From contig NC_092642.1 of the NCBI RefSeq assembly GCF_039555335.1, positions 15,467,208 to 15,531,207 on the forward strand: a DNA stretch of 64,000 bases, given 5' to 3'. Shown here in pieces: positions 46,916 through 58,483 of this stretch. The first letter of the stretch is position 1, and each line of letters begins with the position of its first letter. The notes beneath the pieces are model-generated. The model searched no databases and was not told the DNA's origin. It saw only the letters and a list, made by a program, of their open reading frames with translations. This stretch comes from Amphiura filiformis (lineage: Eukaryota > Echinodermata > Ophiuroidea > Amphilepidida > Amphiuridae). A program made the translations under genes and the position numbers.

Positions 46916-47322
46916 AAATTTTGCCCAGCATTTTATGTGCGTACCTTTATGGTGATTTTTATCACGTAGGACTATTCCATCCCGCTAGTCTGAGACCTGC
47001 CAACGCCGATAACAAACCCACCCCTACTACCTACCACTGAAATCATCTTAGACATATTATATCTTAACGAGCCCAAATCTATGAATCCTAATCAATTTAC
47101 TCTGAACATTTCCTTGCCATCCGTACATACAGAGCATCTTGTATATCTCACTAGGATTAGGGTCTATTCTGATGAGTGATAGGAAATCTGAAGGGAAATC
47201 GCTCCTTCCTGTTCAGGTTGGCTCGATATAAGTGGCAAGTCGGTGGGTTTATCTTTGCGTTGAACGAAATATCGATTCAAATTACGAGAGAACTCAATTC
47301 CGAGTTCGCCTTTCTGAAAAGA

Positions 47323-47402
47323 TCATGGTGATGCTATTGGCTATCAGACGCCCGTTACGCGTTCATGGTGATGCTATTGGCTATCAGACGCCCGCTACGC
47401 AT
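47323..47402. repeat. 40-bp tandem duplication
   Basis: TCATGGTGATGCTATTGGCT followed by ATCAGACGCCCG occurs twice at a 40-bp period (47323 and 47363), with one or two differences at the ends. Confidence 0.9.
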
Positions 47403-47882
47403 GTTAGTATTTGATACACCTGTTATGAAGCAATAGAGACTTAATCGGAAGGATTCAAAGGTTAAAGTATGCTATCCGAATTGAAATGAAACGTGCTGGG
47501 ATTAAGCATTTAGTGAAACTTGATCAAAAATAATTGTGTTTATGCGTGATGCTTAGCATTCGGAAATAAGGTACAAATTGTTGGGCATGGTTTGAAGCCA
47601 TGAAGCTGTTTGAGCAAGGCGTAAAAGATGAGGTGATGCGTCAATTTTGAAATGCCCTTTCTAGGTCCTTTTCTTTTTAACGAATATAATTCATAGGTGA
47701 ATACCGTATTGTCTGTAATAATCGCCCATTCTATAAGCACCCTTTAGATTTTTCAATGAAAAAATCGTGTGAGTAAGTTTAAAACTGCGTCAGTACTGGC
47801 CGTCACGATCGTTTAATTAAATAACATGGACAAAACTTATTTCCAACCAGTTCATTGCTACATTATGGCAGAGTTTCACTAA

Positions 47883-48431
47883 CAGTATGCTTCGACTATA
47901 TTTATAATTACGTTTTTATAAATACGCACGTGACCACCTCCGCGCTGCCATAACAGCTTGTAGAAAGTAAGTCGCGAACTAACCTTCTACATAGCGGGTG
48001 GTCTTCCTATGCAGTTGAATGTAAAGGCGGAACAACATGAGACTACTGTGCAAAGAAGTTGTCTATTTTGTTCAACTTTGTGATTATATTGTAAAAGTTT
48101 CCGTCGTCGAATACTTTTCAAAATGTTGTTTTTGATAACATATTGCAAATTCGGAATCCCCCATGTGTAATAATTTTGCAATTCAATTAATACTTAAATT
48201 TGATGATATTTATCTACAACGTTCCTATCCTTTTCTGTATAGTGGTCAATGCATGAGGATTTGGTCACGCTTGCTGGTCTTGGTATGTCGTGCCAATGGA
48301 TCACATGCGTATTTATAAAAACGTATTTATTTAAATGTAGTGAATCTTGGTATTATTTTAAACCATCATTCGATACAGCACTGTTTCGTATAGGTATAAA
48401 ACGTATTTATAAATATAGTCGAAGCATACTG
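47883..48431. repeat. Fold-back element with CAGTATGCTTCGAC ends
   Basis: CAGTATGCTTCGACTATATT pairs with AATATAGTCGAAGCATACTG at the right end. Inner ACGTTTTTATAAATACGCA also pairs with TGCGTATTTATAAAAACGT at 48307. Terminal CAGT/ACTG suggests a Tc1/mariner-type relative, but no clean TA duplication is seen. Confidence 0.7.
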
Positions 48432-48763
48432 ACTAAGTACATAACATTCTTACTTAAAATGTTCTTACAGATTTTGGTTAGGGTTAGGATTAGTATATAT
48501 ACCTAATATACTTCAAATATTGCTTCTTCATTCGTATTTCGACGCTGTACGTCAACGTGTGATGACATTATAGCATGTTGTATTGTAAATTTTGATGTCA
48601 CGTAATCAATATAATGTGATGAACTTTCGCAGCACTATAGGCCCTATATATGCGGTATTTCAGTATGATAAGCTTACGAAATAACGCTTAACATGCCTAG
48701 TGCCGAGGTTCTTGCGATTTATGAGCAAATGATATTAATGACGCCACGCTTTCACGTACCGCG

Positions 48764-48928
48764 ACTACAGTTTGTCCTCTCTGAAGTACAAAGCGACAAC
48801 GCGCGCATATACAGCGTGTAAACAGTGCGTAGTGCTGCGTCTCTGCTGCAGGTATGCCAACCTTCAAAGTCGGCACAATGCGTACGTCCGCGTCGGTACT
48901 TTGTACTTCAGAGTAGACAGACTGTAGT
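48764..48928. repeat. Short inverted-repeat element
   Basis: ACTACAGTTTGTCCTCTCTG and AAGTACAAAG at the left pair with CTTTGTACTTCAGAGTAGAC and AGACTGTAGT at the right. The GC-richer interior contains CTGCGTCTCTGCTGCAGG. Confidence 0.7.
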
Positions 48929-48967
48929 TGGGACGCAAGCTGGAGTAGCACATAGCCTAATGAAGTA

Positions 48968-49176
48968 CACTACAAGATTCCTAATGTGGCCACCTGTACA
49001 GGAACACCGTCGCCCAGGTACCTGATTGGTACACACAGAGTACCAACACAGTACCAATGCTGCTTTTGCACAGTACCCACCAGTAGTGGTGCTGTACTGG
49101 TACTACACTTGTACTCCCATTGTATTCGCACAGTACCAGTCAAGTTCCTTGGCGACGGTCTAGGAATCTTGTAGTG
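48968..49176. mobile_element. 209-bp MITE with CACTA ends flanked by TA
   Basis: CACTACAAGATTCCTA at the left and TAGGAATCTTGTAGTG at the right are perfect inverted ends. Imperfect arms continue (GGAACACCGTCGCC versus GGCGACGGTC). TA lies immediately outside both ends (48966-48967, 49177-49178). The interior is rich in GGTAC/GTACC pairs. No transposase. Confidence 0.88.
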
Positions 49177-49798
49177 TAGCAGGAATAGGCTTAACTCATA
49201 TTGACTAAAGAAGAATTATTCTGTGTTGGAGGACAGTTAGTTTAAGCATGCACAAAGTTGTTTATCGTCAAAATTAAATTAAACAGGAGAAGGGAGAACA
49301 CCGAGGGACAATTTTAAGGGTTAGTAGGACAGCAAACCCAGAATAAACCACAACTCATTGGAAGAGGTTTTTCGTGATTGTGACATGATATCTCTTCTCT
49401 TTAATATTAGACAAATGAGAAAGCCGGTTCTGCTCTTTGTAACACTGACATATATGAGGCGATACCAACGGTAAGAATCGAGGGTACTGGAATATTCTGT
49501 TGCAAGAAATATCTGCCAAGGGACATATGAATACGTGATAATTGTTTGCGGTGGGAGACTTGATAGAATAGAATTCGAGCGTGTTGAGGAAACCTGAATG
49601 TGTCATACCCCTTAGAGTTGGTTGCAGACACAAAGACGTCTATTGTATTCTTCTAGGTCTTAAATGCAAGACAAAGATAATATTTTTTATACTTCATGTT
49701 ACCTTTTAGATTTCTGCACAAATAGATCTTACGTCTAAATACATCTTATATCTCTGATGATGGCAAGTTTAAGTGACTTTATGTCAATTGACTTTTAT

Positions 49799-50083
49799 TG
49801 TCTGAATCAATATACTATTGAAAAATAACACTTTGATGTTTTGCAAAAGTTCATTCTACAAATCGTATACTTTGCAAACTTGCTTAATTTATTGTTGTTA
49901 ATGAGTTATGTACGTTTGACAAAAGTGTTGTTGTTTCAGCCCTCTTTACAACGTAACTCAAGAACCGCAGCACCTATAAAAGTATATCTGTGATATTTTA
50001 ATTCTTCTACACGCTCGCTATGAATTGAGCAATGCAGTTTTTGCCAAAGCTCACTACCATTTGCAAGATGCTGTGAACTACCA
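49799..50083 (+). repeat. Dispersed repeat, one of an inverted pair
   Basis: Runs from TCTGAATCAATATACTATTG to GATGCTGTGAACTACC. Its reverse complement lies at 54697-54992 with scattered differences. Shared landmarks include GTTGTTTCAGCCCTCTTTA and CGCTCGCTATGAATTGAGCA. The minus frame 50007-50255 overlaps it and is not a gene. Confidence 0.85.
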
Positions 50084-50619
50084 AATCACAACAGTTCAAG
50101 ATAATGTATAAGGCAATATCAATTGCTAAATAGAGAGCATTGCGACAAAACAGTTCAAAAATGATTTTCGCATAATGTGGTGGAATTTTACCAAACTTGT
50201 CACTTATCAACTCTTTAATCAAATAAAGCAGGTACAAAAGACAGAAGCATAGCACATGAATTCATGGCATTTGAAAAGAAAAACACTTCTATATTTCAGG
50301 CGAGTGTAAAATTAGTTTCCTGATACGATCCCAGGAGAATCAATATATTCAAACTGCCGCCGCCTTCTTATAGAAAAAATGTTGCCATCAACTTAATATG
50401 AATGACCTTGAACGCAATTTTCAGCAAAAGCATCTGGGGTCTTTGATCGAAGTATAAGTATGTCTGTTCTCAAACCTCAAAATGTGATTTCAGATCTTGG
50501 CTACATTTTTACCGTAAATAGAATGTATATCTCAGTACGCTCTCGTGGAAAATTGAGTTTAAAATTCTCCTGAACAAGAAACTGACTATTAATTGTCTCG
50601 TTGTATTAAACCTGTACGA
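50084..50619. other. No gene recognised
   Basis: No supported exon or repeat. AT-rich. Confidence 0.4.
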
Positions 50620-51270
50620 AACTCGGGTAGCTGATCCAGGCTGCGAAAGTCCATTGTAGAATGTCTAGGGTGTGCGCTCCTAAGCTGGACAGCCCACGAG
50701 TTGTTTAATGGTTTATGGAATGATATGGGGCCGTAGGGGGTCAGCGACAATGTGTAAAATGTGCCGAGGCTTGTGGATCAACGTCTAGGGGTTGTGCCTC
50801 TGCGTAGCGCACTATAATTCATCGCGCTTTTTTCTTGCGCTTTTTTAGTTAGACAAGTGTAAATAATTCCTTGAATAGTTCACTTCCCGGAGTTTACTTG
50901 GTCATGTTGTTAGAACCCATGACAAATAAAGATCAAACGTTTCAATAGATTAAGAGTCTACCTTCAGAATATAAATGATTTAGGTTTAGAAGAGATTCAA
51001 TTGGTACATGTTTTAAGACCCTGCCGTTTTTGCATTACACACCTGAGATACAGAGATGCAAAAAGGTTGCAAACTTTATTACAGTATCCTTGAACTTGTG
51101 CTGTATTATATAAGCTTTTTTGGCCTCTGAATCATCCCCTTGCATAAGTAAATTGTTTTAAATTAGGGCGTGTTTTACCACGAAGATATTAGTGCCACCA
51201 TAATCATGATGATTGTACATGGTGTTTTTGAATATTAAACAAAAACACCTTGAATTTGAATTTGAATTAG
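50620..51270 (+). repeat. Probable non-LTR retrotransposon 3' end
   Basis: A GC-richer block (50630-50820) leads into AT-rich sequence that ends AACAAAAACACCTTGAATTT followed by TTGAATTTGAATT, a short-repeat tail typical of several LINE clades. No RT motif is readable, so only the untranslated end appears present. Confidence 0.4.
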
Positions 51271-51492
51271 ATTTGATTGAATTTAATGAACAGCAATTTA
51301 TAGTGGACCTTCTTCTTTATCTATGAATATCTCTCCAACTTGATGCTATGTAATTGGCGTAGAAAGTCAATGACTCGTAGCTCCCACCCACATCTATAAG
51401 CAGTGATAAGCTTGGTCTCATCTGTCATAGACGATCATTGCATACCCAAGGAATCACAAGAGTTACTCACCATGCTCACCAATCTATGAAGT

Positions 51493-51690
51493 CATCACTA
51501 TGAGCCAATACTCTCATTCCCTATTGCAAATTTCATTAACCCCTGTTTAAGACTCGTAGCTCAAAATTTGACCTCAAGTTATGAGTATGGTTTGAGTACC
51601 CAACATATCGAAAGTCACTCCATGAATGTACGATCATCTTGGGGTCATAGAACTGTACCCTGACAGATGAGAATATTGGAAATCCTAGAG
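51493..51690 (-). repeat. Dispersed repeat family 2, copy F (divergent)
   Basis: TCACTATGAGCCAATACTCT, AGCTCAAAATTTGACCTCAA and TTGGGGTCATAGAACTGTAC match the family's reverse complement, with more differences than in the other copies. Confidence 0.75.
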
Positions 51691-52935
51691 AAAACAGAAG
51701 TGAAGTTGCACATCGAGCCTTGTTTGTCAAGGAGAAGTGGCAAGATTGTCAAGATATCAAGGTGCCTTGACCGTACCAATTTAAGTAGCGGAAGAAAGCT
51801 ACCAGACCATGAAGAATAAACGCATAGAAATCGGAACAACGAAACACCTTATTTACACACCTTGATTTATGCTAGAGTTCAGTTCAATATTCACTTCGTA
51901 AGACAACAATATGGTGACGCAGTGAAAAATTTGGGATGATTTGGTTAAATTGTATTACTTATTTAAGGGTTATATACGATGTATTGTTGTCGAAGCAGCA
52001 GAAATAAAAAACCCTTTAAAAGGGAGCGCTCAGGCACGATTGGAAAACATGGTTGTGGAATGTAGGTCGGTTGTAATTCACGTTTGTAGGTAGGAGGCAG
52101 TTGGTCAGTGTGGAATTTATGCACCCTTGTGGCTGTTATGATGGATGTGCAGGCATCGCATTTATTTGAGCTGGAATGGGTAGGCCTATAGATTGAATGA
52201 ACAGTTGGAGACATTGTTTTTTATCTACTAGGGCGATATTATGTATATTGACGCAAAGTAAGAGTAAAGCAAGAGGCAATGTATCATATGAGGCAATAGT
52301 GAAGTAGAATACAGTTATAATAATATGTATGAATTACCTACATAGAAGAATGGACAGGGTAAATATTCTTTAAAGTGAAACTAATATTAAATGCGAATGC
52401 AGGAGACAGAGTAATATTCAAGGCAATTTTATTCTGTTATAAGCGTGTACTATAAGTCTATTCATGACATTATTTTACTGGTGAACTGTTCAAGAAAAAG
52501 TTTGAAATTAAATATATTTGATGACTGATCATTTTTTTTCTAGTGATACTGCATTTTGATGTGAACATATGCAGTGTTTTATTGTAGTTGTTCATGTGCT
52601 CACATGTTTGAATGAGAATATGATTTTTGTTTAAATAGCGTTACTAATGTGATGCATGCCTCCGCACTAAGCTCCTTTGAATACTGAAACAATATGATAT
52701 TATTAATAATATCATGCATAGGTATAGTTTCGCATACCTTCAACTGTTACCCTCCCTTTCATGTTGAAAGGCAGTGTCAATTAATTTTTAGGTAAAGGAA
52801 CTTTGAGGAAAGGAGTCTTGAGGCAGCTGTCATTCTTGTTAGATGATAAAAATATAAATTTGGGCTGAGTTGTGGGTGAGTAAAAGTTGAAGGTATAGAA
52901 CTGGGCCTGTTCTACAGTCCATGGTTAATTATTAC

Positions 52936-53131
52936 GATCCACAACATGCACATGCTCATTTATTAGGGCACTGTTCTTCAACCCCAATATGTTTGTACGT
53001 TCATTGGATGACCTTTGAAAATTTGGATACCAAACTCATACTTGGCAATTGGAGGTTGAATTGGACACTATATTGTTTAACTGAGATTATTGAAGTATGC
53101 CTTTGGGATGAGGCCATTGGGGTATAGTGAG
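52936..53131 (+). repeat. Dispersed repeat family 2, copy E
   Basis: GATCCACAACATGCACATGC, CAACCCCAATATGTTTGTAC and GGATGAGGCCATTGGGGTAT match the family. The frame at 52921-53127 is a by-product. Confidence 0.85.
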
Positions 53132-54696
53132 TGCTGGGAAGTTCATTAGTGGCCACTGTTCTGCTATAAAAGTGAAGGTCTCCAGTGTGTGATGCTTGTA
53201 ATTTTATGGATCAGTAATTGAGCTAAATAGCCAAAATTGTCTTGGGGCTTTTCTCTCTGACACACAAGACAATAAATTTGGTTCTGGTTAGTCGGCTTGT
53301 TCTGTGTATAATTCCCAGGTTAAAGTGTATTACCAATTAGTTAAAAACACAAGTATTGACAGATTTGGCAAATTTTGCATAAATGGGAAGGGAAATGGGA
53401 CCTTGGCAGTGGGGTTAATTTCAACAAGAGAGGGATACATGTAGTAAGTTGAAGGTCTATGGAACTATACCTATTCAGGTATTGCATGTGTGCAATATAA
53501 TGGAGAAGATACTTAGTAAGCTAAAATATATTGAAACAGGTAGTTTTAGAATTCAATATAATTAAGAATGTTGTTGTATTGGGCGGATCCTGCTGCGAAT
53601 TTGCACTTCAGCCTATTCAGAATTTTATACCACTGGAAACCTCTGGCAAAATAGTTTCTGTATAAAATAATTCTTGCCGATTAATTCGTTTAACAAGCCT
53701 ATGGTCAAATTTGTTCCCAAAATAACACAGCAAGTATATGGGCCATATATAAATATACATAGCCTGTATCAAAATGCTACCAATAGCTAGCATACATGCT
53801 TATTTATTTATTTATTTATTTGCAAACAAACAATCTGATCCTGGGAATCTGATCAACTGAAGTTGTGAGATTTAAGTTTTTGCTTGTGGATATAAATCTA
53901 CTGACAAATCTCATAAAAAGTGTATGCTAGGATTGTGAAATACCCTTTAACATGTCACATTTAGTGATTCGAAACAGACATGTATGCACTTGAATGTTAC
54001 CCATGAAAATGAAAAGTAAATTTTAAGTTGTACATGTTATAACGATCTGAATAATACAATTCAATTAAAATGTTCCACCACTTTATCACCAATGCATCAT
54101 TTTCACAAAAAACAGAACAGTCAGAACACGTCTACTTACTTACCTCTCAATACAAATTTAAGAAGTTCACGGACATTTGGTAAACTTGGTATACCATGCA
54201 GGCTGACCTAGCTTGCTGACATTGTCCATAAAACAAAATCTGTTCATGGCCAATATGTAACTTGCTAACTTCCACACCACTATCAATCTGTCAACATGGT
54301 CAACGCTCATAATTATTGAAACTGATTATCATTCCCAGGTAACAAAACCCTCCACTAAGGGCAACAGAACATAGTTTTATTAATAATTTCATGGGAAATG
54401 AGGCTAATATTTCATCCCCACCTCTGTTTAAAATCTCACTGCTGCATATATTTATGAACTATGTCATGAGGAGTGAGGTTAATTTTGGAGCTGGCATTAG
54501 TCTGCATGTAGTGCATTTCTATTACTGAGATACCATGCATTATTCTGCAAAATATTTTAGTGATTACAAAGCAAAAGCATTTGCAAAAGAAGCTCGACTT
54601 AAAGCTACTTAGGTTCAGAGGTCGATTTTTTTGATTTTTATTCCAAGGTCTAACCTGAATGTATATATTCACTCAGGTGTACCTGAGCGAAAAAAA
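53132..54696. other. No gene recognised; (TTTA)n at 53800-53822
   Basis: A short TTTA microsatellite is the only feature. The minus frame 54436-54672 has no recognisable domain. Confidence 0.45.
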
Positions 54697-54992
54697 GTAG
54701 TTCACAGCATCATGCGAATGGTAGTAAGCTTTAGCAAAAATTGCATTGCTCAATTCATAGCGAGCGTGTAGAAGAATCCCGGGAGAAGAATTCAAATATC
54801 ACAGATATACTTTTGTAGGTCCTGTGGTTCTTGAGTTATATTATAAAGAGGGCTGAAACAACAACACTTTTGTAAAACGTACATAACTCATTAAACAACA
54901 ATAAATTAAGCAAGTTTTCAAAGTATGATTTGTAGAATGAACTTTTGCAAAACACCAAATTGTTATTTTTCAACAATATATTGATTCAGATA
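54697..54992 (-). repeat. Dispersed repeat, second member of the inverted pair
   Basis: GTAGTTCACAGCATC through CAATATATTGATTCAGA is the reverse complement of 49799-50083. Confidence 0.85.
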
Positions 54993-56744
54993 TTAATGAA
55001 AACCGATTTTTTGGCTGCTTCGACCAACAATACCTCGTATACCCTTAATACCGTCAATTGTAATTTATATTGAAATTATTACCATTCGTGTCAGGAGTAG
55101 TAATTGCTTCTCATTTATCGGGTAAAAGGGTCCATGATTCTTGACACCGTAACTACAACTGGCTGAAATGGGTAATTTTCAATCTGTGATTCCATTCACC
55201 TTTACGTAGCATAATACAATATACTGCTTGATATGATGTTTAGTTAAATTTAAGCGATTCTAAAAATGTTAGATTGTACGTTCATATCACTAGTGATCAT
55301 ATACAGTAGACGCCAACAAAGCTAAAATGTTGTCAGGTATGTTTCCTAAACGGGCTTCTCAAAAACAGTTGCAGATCTTGAAGTGCATGACCAGGAATTA
55401 AGAAACTTAAATTTCCATCACCTTGATCATTTTGAATTCACTTAAACTTATGGAAGTCAAAATGGCCGGATTACTACTGAAGGTTTACCATCAAAACCAA
55501 GAACTTGAATCATCTGAAATAACTTTGACCAATTCGGACCACTAACTTACTATCCCTGTCTAGCAATATTCAAATCTTGCCTCACCCAGGTACAACACAT
55601 TATCATTGTCAATTCGTATTTCCGATGCCAACATGAGACTTACACCCAGATGATCTCTCTATTCCTCAGATACATATACTTGCACCAAGGTCTTTGGTGG
55701 ACGCTACCTGGGAACACTGGTCATAAATATCATGAATGTCCTATAATAAAAAAATATAGTACACAAGGCCTCAGCAAACTCTCTTGAGTATGTAATCTCG
55801 CGAGATTTTAGACTCTATTGTGTTGTCACGTGGATACACCTGAATCAAGTTTAGATATGACCGTATGAGTGTCTAGCGCGTGACTTTCAACATGTTAAAT
55901 GGTTAGGTGACTGGGTGTATGTTGTATGTTGCCAAGCTGCGTCATGTGGCGTCAATTGTATCTTAAAGTGCACTGTATTGGAGCTGTCAACATCAAGGGG
56001 TCAGGCTGGGAGACATATAGGTCATTCTGAAACATGAACAAGGAGCGTCATCAGTTTGGCAAGCAACTTATCGTGAGTCTTAAATTATATAACTTCTCGT
56101 GTACTCTGGAGAATAATAGTTCTGCTACAAAACAAGTGATATGGATACAAGCAGACTTCGATGCGGAATGCGAGCCCGGAATGCGAGCTTTATATCTTTC
56201 GGGTCTTTACCACCCGGCGCACAAAAACGTGCAACCACGCGCACCCCACACTGCAACAACACATGTACACTTACACACATCCACGCACCCACCACAAACA
56301 ACAGAAGAATACAAAGTGGATCAAGTAAAAGTTGAGACATCATTAAATCATAGACACAAGGTTTAAGAAACCGTTCGCAGACTTTATGTTTCTATGTACA
56401 ATGACACAACATAAAGTGAATCCCGATTACGGAATCACTTCAAATGATACAGGGCGTAACCTACACTGGGACAATCCCTAATTAAGTGTGCTTTATAAGA
56501 CATGATTTTGTGTGTTAGTGACCAGTATGAGGTAGATATTAGGCTTAATTAGTCACAATTAATTAGTTCAGGCAATCTAATGCTAAAACTCGATGTGTCT
56601 AAAATATCGCCTATGGTAATGATTTCTAAAGACGGGTAATGTGACCTATATCCAATTATATTATCAATCACGTATTTTACACATTTCGATATGAAAATTT
56701 TAAAAACAATAACAGAACCGTATGATTTCTAGACGTATTGTTTG
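54993..56744. other. No gene recognised
   Basis: The 110-residue plus frame 56034-56366 and its overlapping frames on both strands have no recognisable domain, and no splice context supports them. Confidence 0.4.
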
Positions 56745-56898
56745 TATGAAAGACAGAGATAAAAAGACTAGTTCGCGTCTGACGTCAGGGCAAAGGCGCG
56801 CCGTGATTGGTTGCCGACCTGCGCAGTACGGCATTTTCTGTCTAGTTATCAGAACTTCAGGCGCGAACTAGTCTTTTTTATCTATGTCTTTCATTATA
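56745..56898. mobile_element. MITE family 1, copy 4 (divergent ends)
   Basis: AAAGACAGAGATAAAAAGAC at the left pairs with TTTTTTATCTATGTCTTT at the right. The core GTCTGACGTCAGGGCAAAGG and CGCGCCGTGATTGGTTG is nearly identical to copy 1, while the outer 20 bp differ from the other copies on both sides in a matched way. Confidence 0.85.
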
Positions 56899-57953
56899 GT
56901 TGTAATCATGAAGATTGTAAGCAGGTTGCAAGCAAGTCTGGACTTTTGTGTTTGTAAAAGCAACAATTCCTGGGACACGATTGTTCGTTCATGAGTCAGA
57001 ATCCATCTAGTAATAGAACATAAACCCATGGGTCTGTCACAATGGAAACAGAGAACCGATGATCGACAGGGCGTATAGGTAGGCCAATGATCGGGATTGG
57101 GTACGTTTTATTGTGTGGTTCACCACAACGTTCACTTAATAAAAAAAACTAAAATAATAATGGTTAAAAAAACTCCGTCAGTCTTAGACTAACCTTTTGA
57201 CGATATCAGAATATGTTCCAAATTTATTTTATACTCTACGCGCCAAACACTAGCCCTATATCCTCAACACCCATTAGACTCCAACCCTAACTATAACTCT
57301 TTACTCTTAATCTGAACAAAGGTTTTGAACAAACCCTTCCACCTATCAAAAATCTTAACCCTACTACCTCAAAAACAGGGCGTGGAAGGTATTCTGTGGC
57401 AAGGAGAACGCTAACAAGAAGCACTTCGGCTTGGAGTATCAGTATTAGATTATTTGCGTCGTAATTTTGTAGATCATGATGTAGAAATTTGACAAATTGG
57501 CACTTTTGGCAATGTTTGGCGCGCTTGTTGCAATCATTGTTTTCAGGCAGTTCCGTTGCTTAAAGCACTTTAACATAAATCTCTTTTGATCAATATTTAT
57601 TATTATTTGCCGCTAAATTTGGAGATAACCTGTGTATTTAACTAGTCATTGGCGGTGATAGTTTCAATCATCGTTTAATTGCTATATGTTTCACTGGCGA
57701 CGCCGGATACGCCACTATACGGGTATATGGAGACCAACTCCTCACCAGTCCCACACGGGGGAACTAACCATAATTTAACACGTTTGGTAGACCTGAAAAT
57801 CTAGTTAACTTGAGGTTTGGTGTAACATTGTTAACATGATTAAGGTGATACTATCCAGTTCAAAAACATTTTGAAGCTCCTTTGTTTCAAGATTCCAGGA
57901 TTATCAGGAAAATATCTCAGGATTTTTAAGGAATTAGAATGTTTTTGTTGGAA
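56899..57953. other. No gene recognised
   Basis: No supported exon or repeat. Confidence 0.4.
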
Positions 57954-58085
57954 TGGGCTATTCCAGTTGATATCCATACAGCCCCTATGGAAGACATGAC
58001 CTTAATCTTCTACAAAGGGTGCAGATTTCAAATGGAGTCTCCCATTCAGGCAACCCATATTGTAATTCATACTCAATGTGCAGTG
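57954..58085. mobile_element. MITE family 3, partial copy
   Basis: GGGCTATTCCAGTTGATATC, CTATGGAAGACATGACCTTA and ATCTTCTACAAAGGGTGCAG match the left half of the family. ATTTCAAATGGAGTC near 58026 shows the uninterrupted form of the site hit at 19991. The right half appears rearranged or lost. Confidence 0.75.
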
Positions 58086-58103
58086 CCAGTGTGGGGTATA
58101 TTA

Positions 58104-58379
58104 GAGAGATTGTGATGTTCCAAACGCAGCACGTGGACCGTACGTTTTCACGTACGTTTTTACGCACGTTAATACGGTGTTAAAAATTGCTAGTCTCGGT
58201 TCCAAACTGGATTGTACTCATTCGTCACGAAAGAGAACAAGTCGGCTGGAATAAAGACTATAAATCTGATCTAATCTAATCTAGGTCGATAGAGGGCATA
58301 GTGATTGGAAAATCTTGAAAACTGGTTTTGAATAGATCAACGTACGTCCGATACCTACGTTTTGAAATCGCAATCTCTC
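58104..58379. mobile_element. 276-bp TA-flanked MITE
   Basis: GAGAGATTGTGATGTTCCAA at the left pairs with TTTTGAAATCGCAATCTCTC at the right. Inner CGTACG-rich arms (GGACCGTACGTT versus AACGTACGTCC) also pair. TA lies outside both ends (58102-58103, 58380-58381). Confidence 0.82.
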
Positions 58380-58483
58380 TATTATGTGGTGAATGGATTT
58401 CATCTGGAATAACCACATATTTCGATTAAACACAGATATCGGTAAGCACTACTTTAACCACAAACAATCGTCACATTTTTCCC

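Noticed and set aside
56034..56366. 110-residue plus-strand frame near 56 kb
   Set aside because: No domain, a His/Thr-rich biased tail, no splice-site support, and competing frames on both strands.
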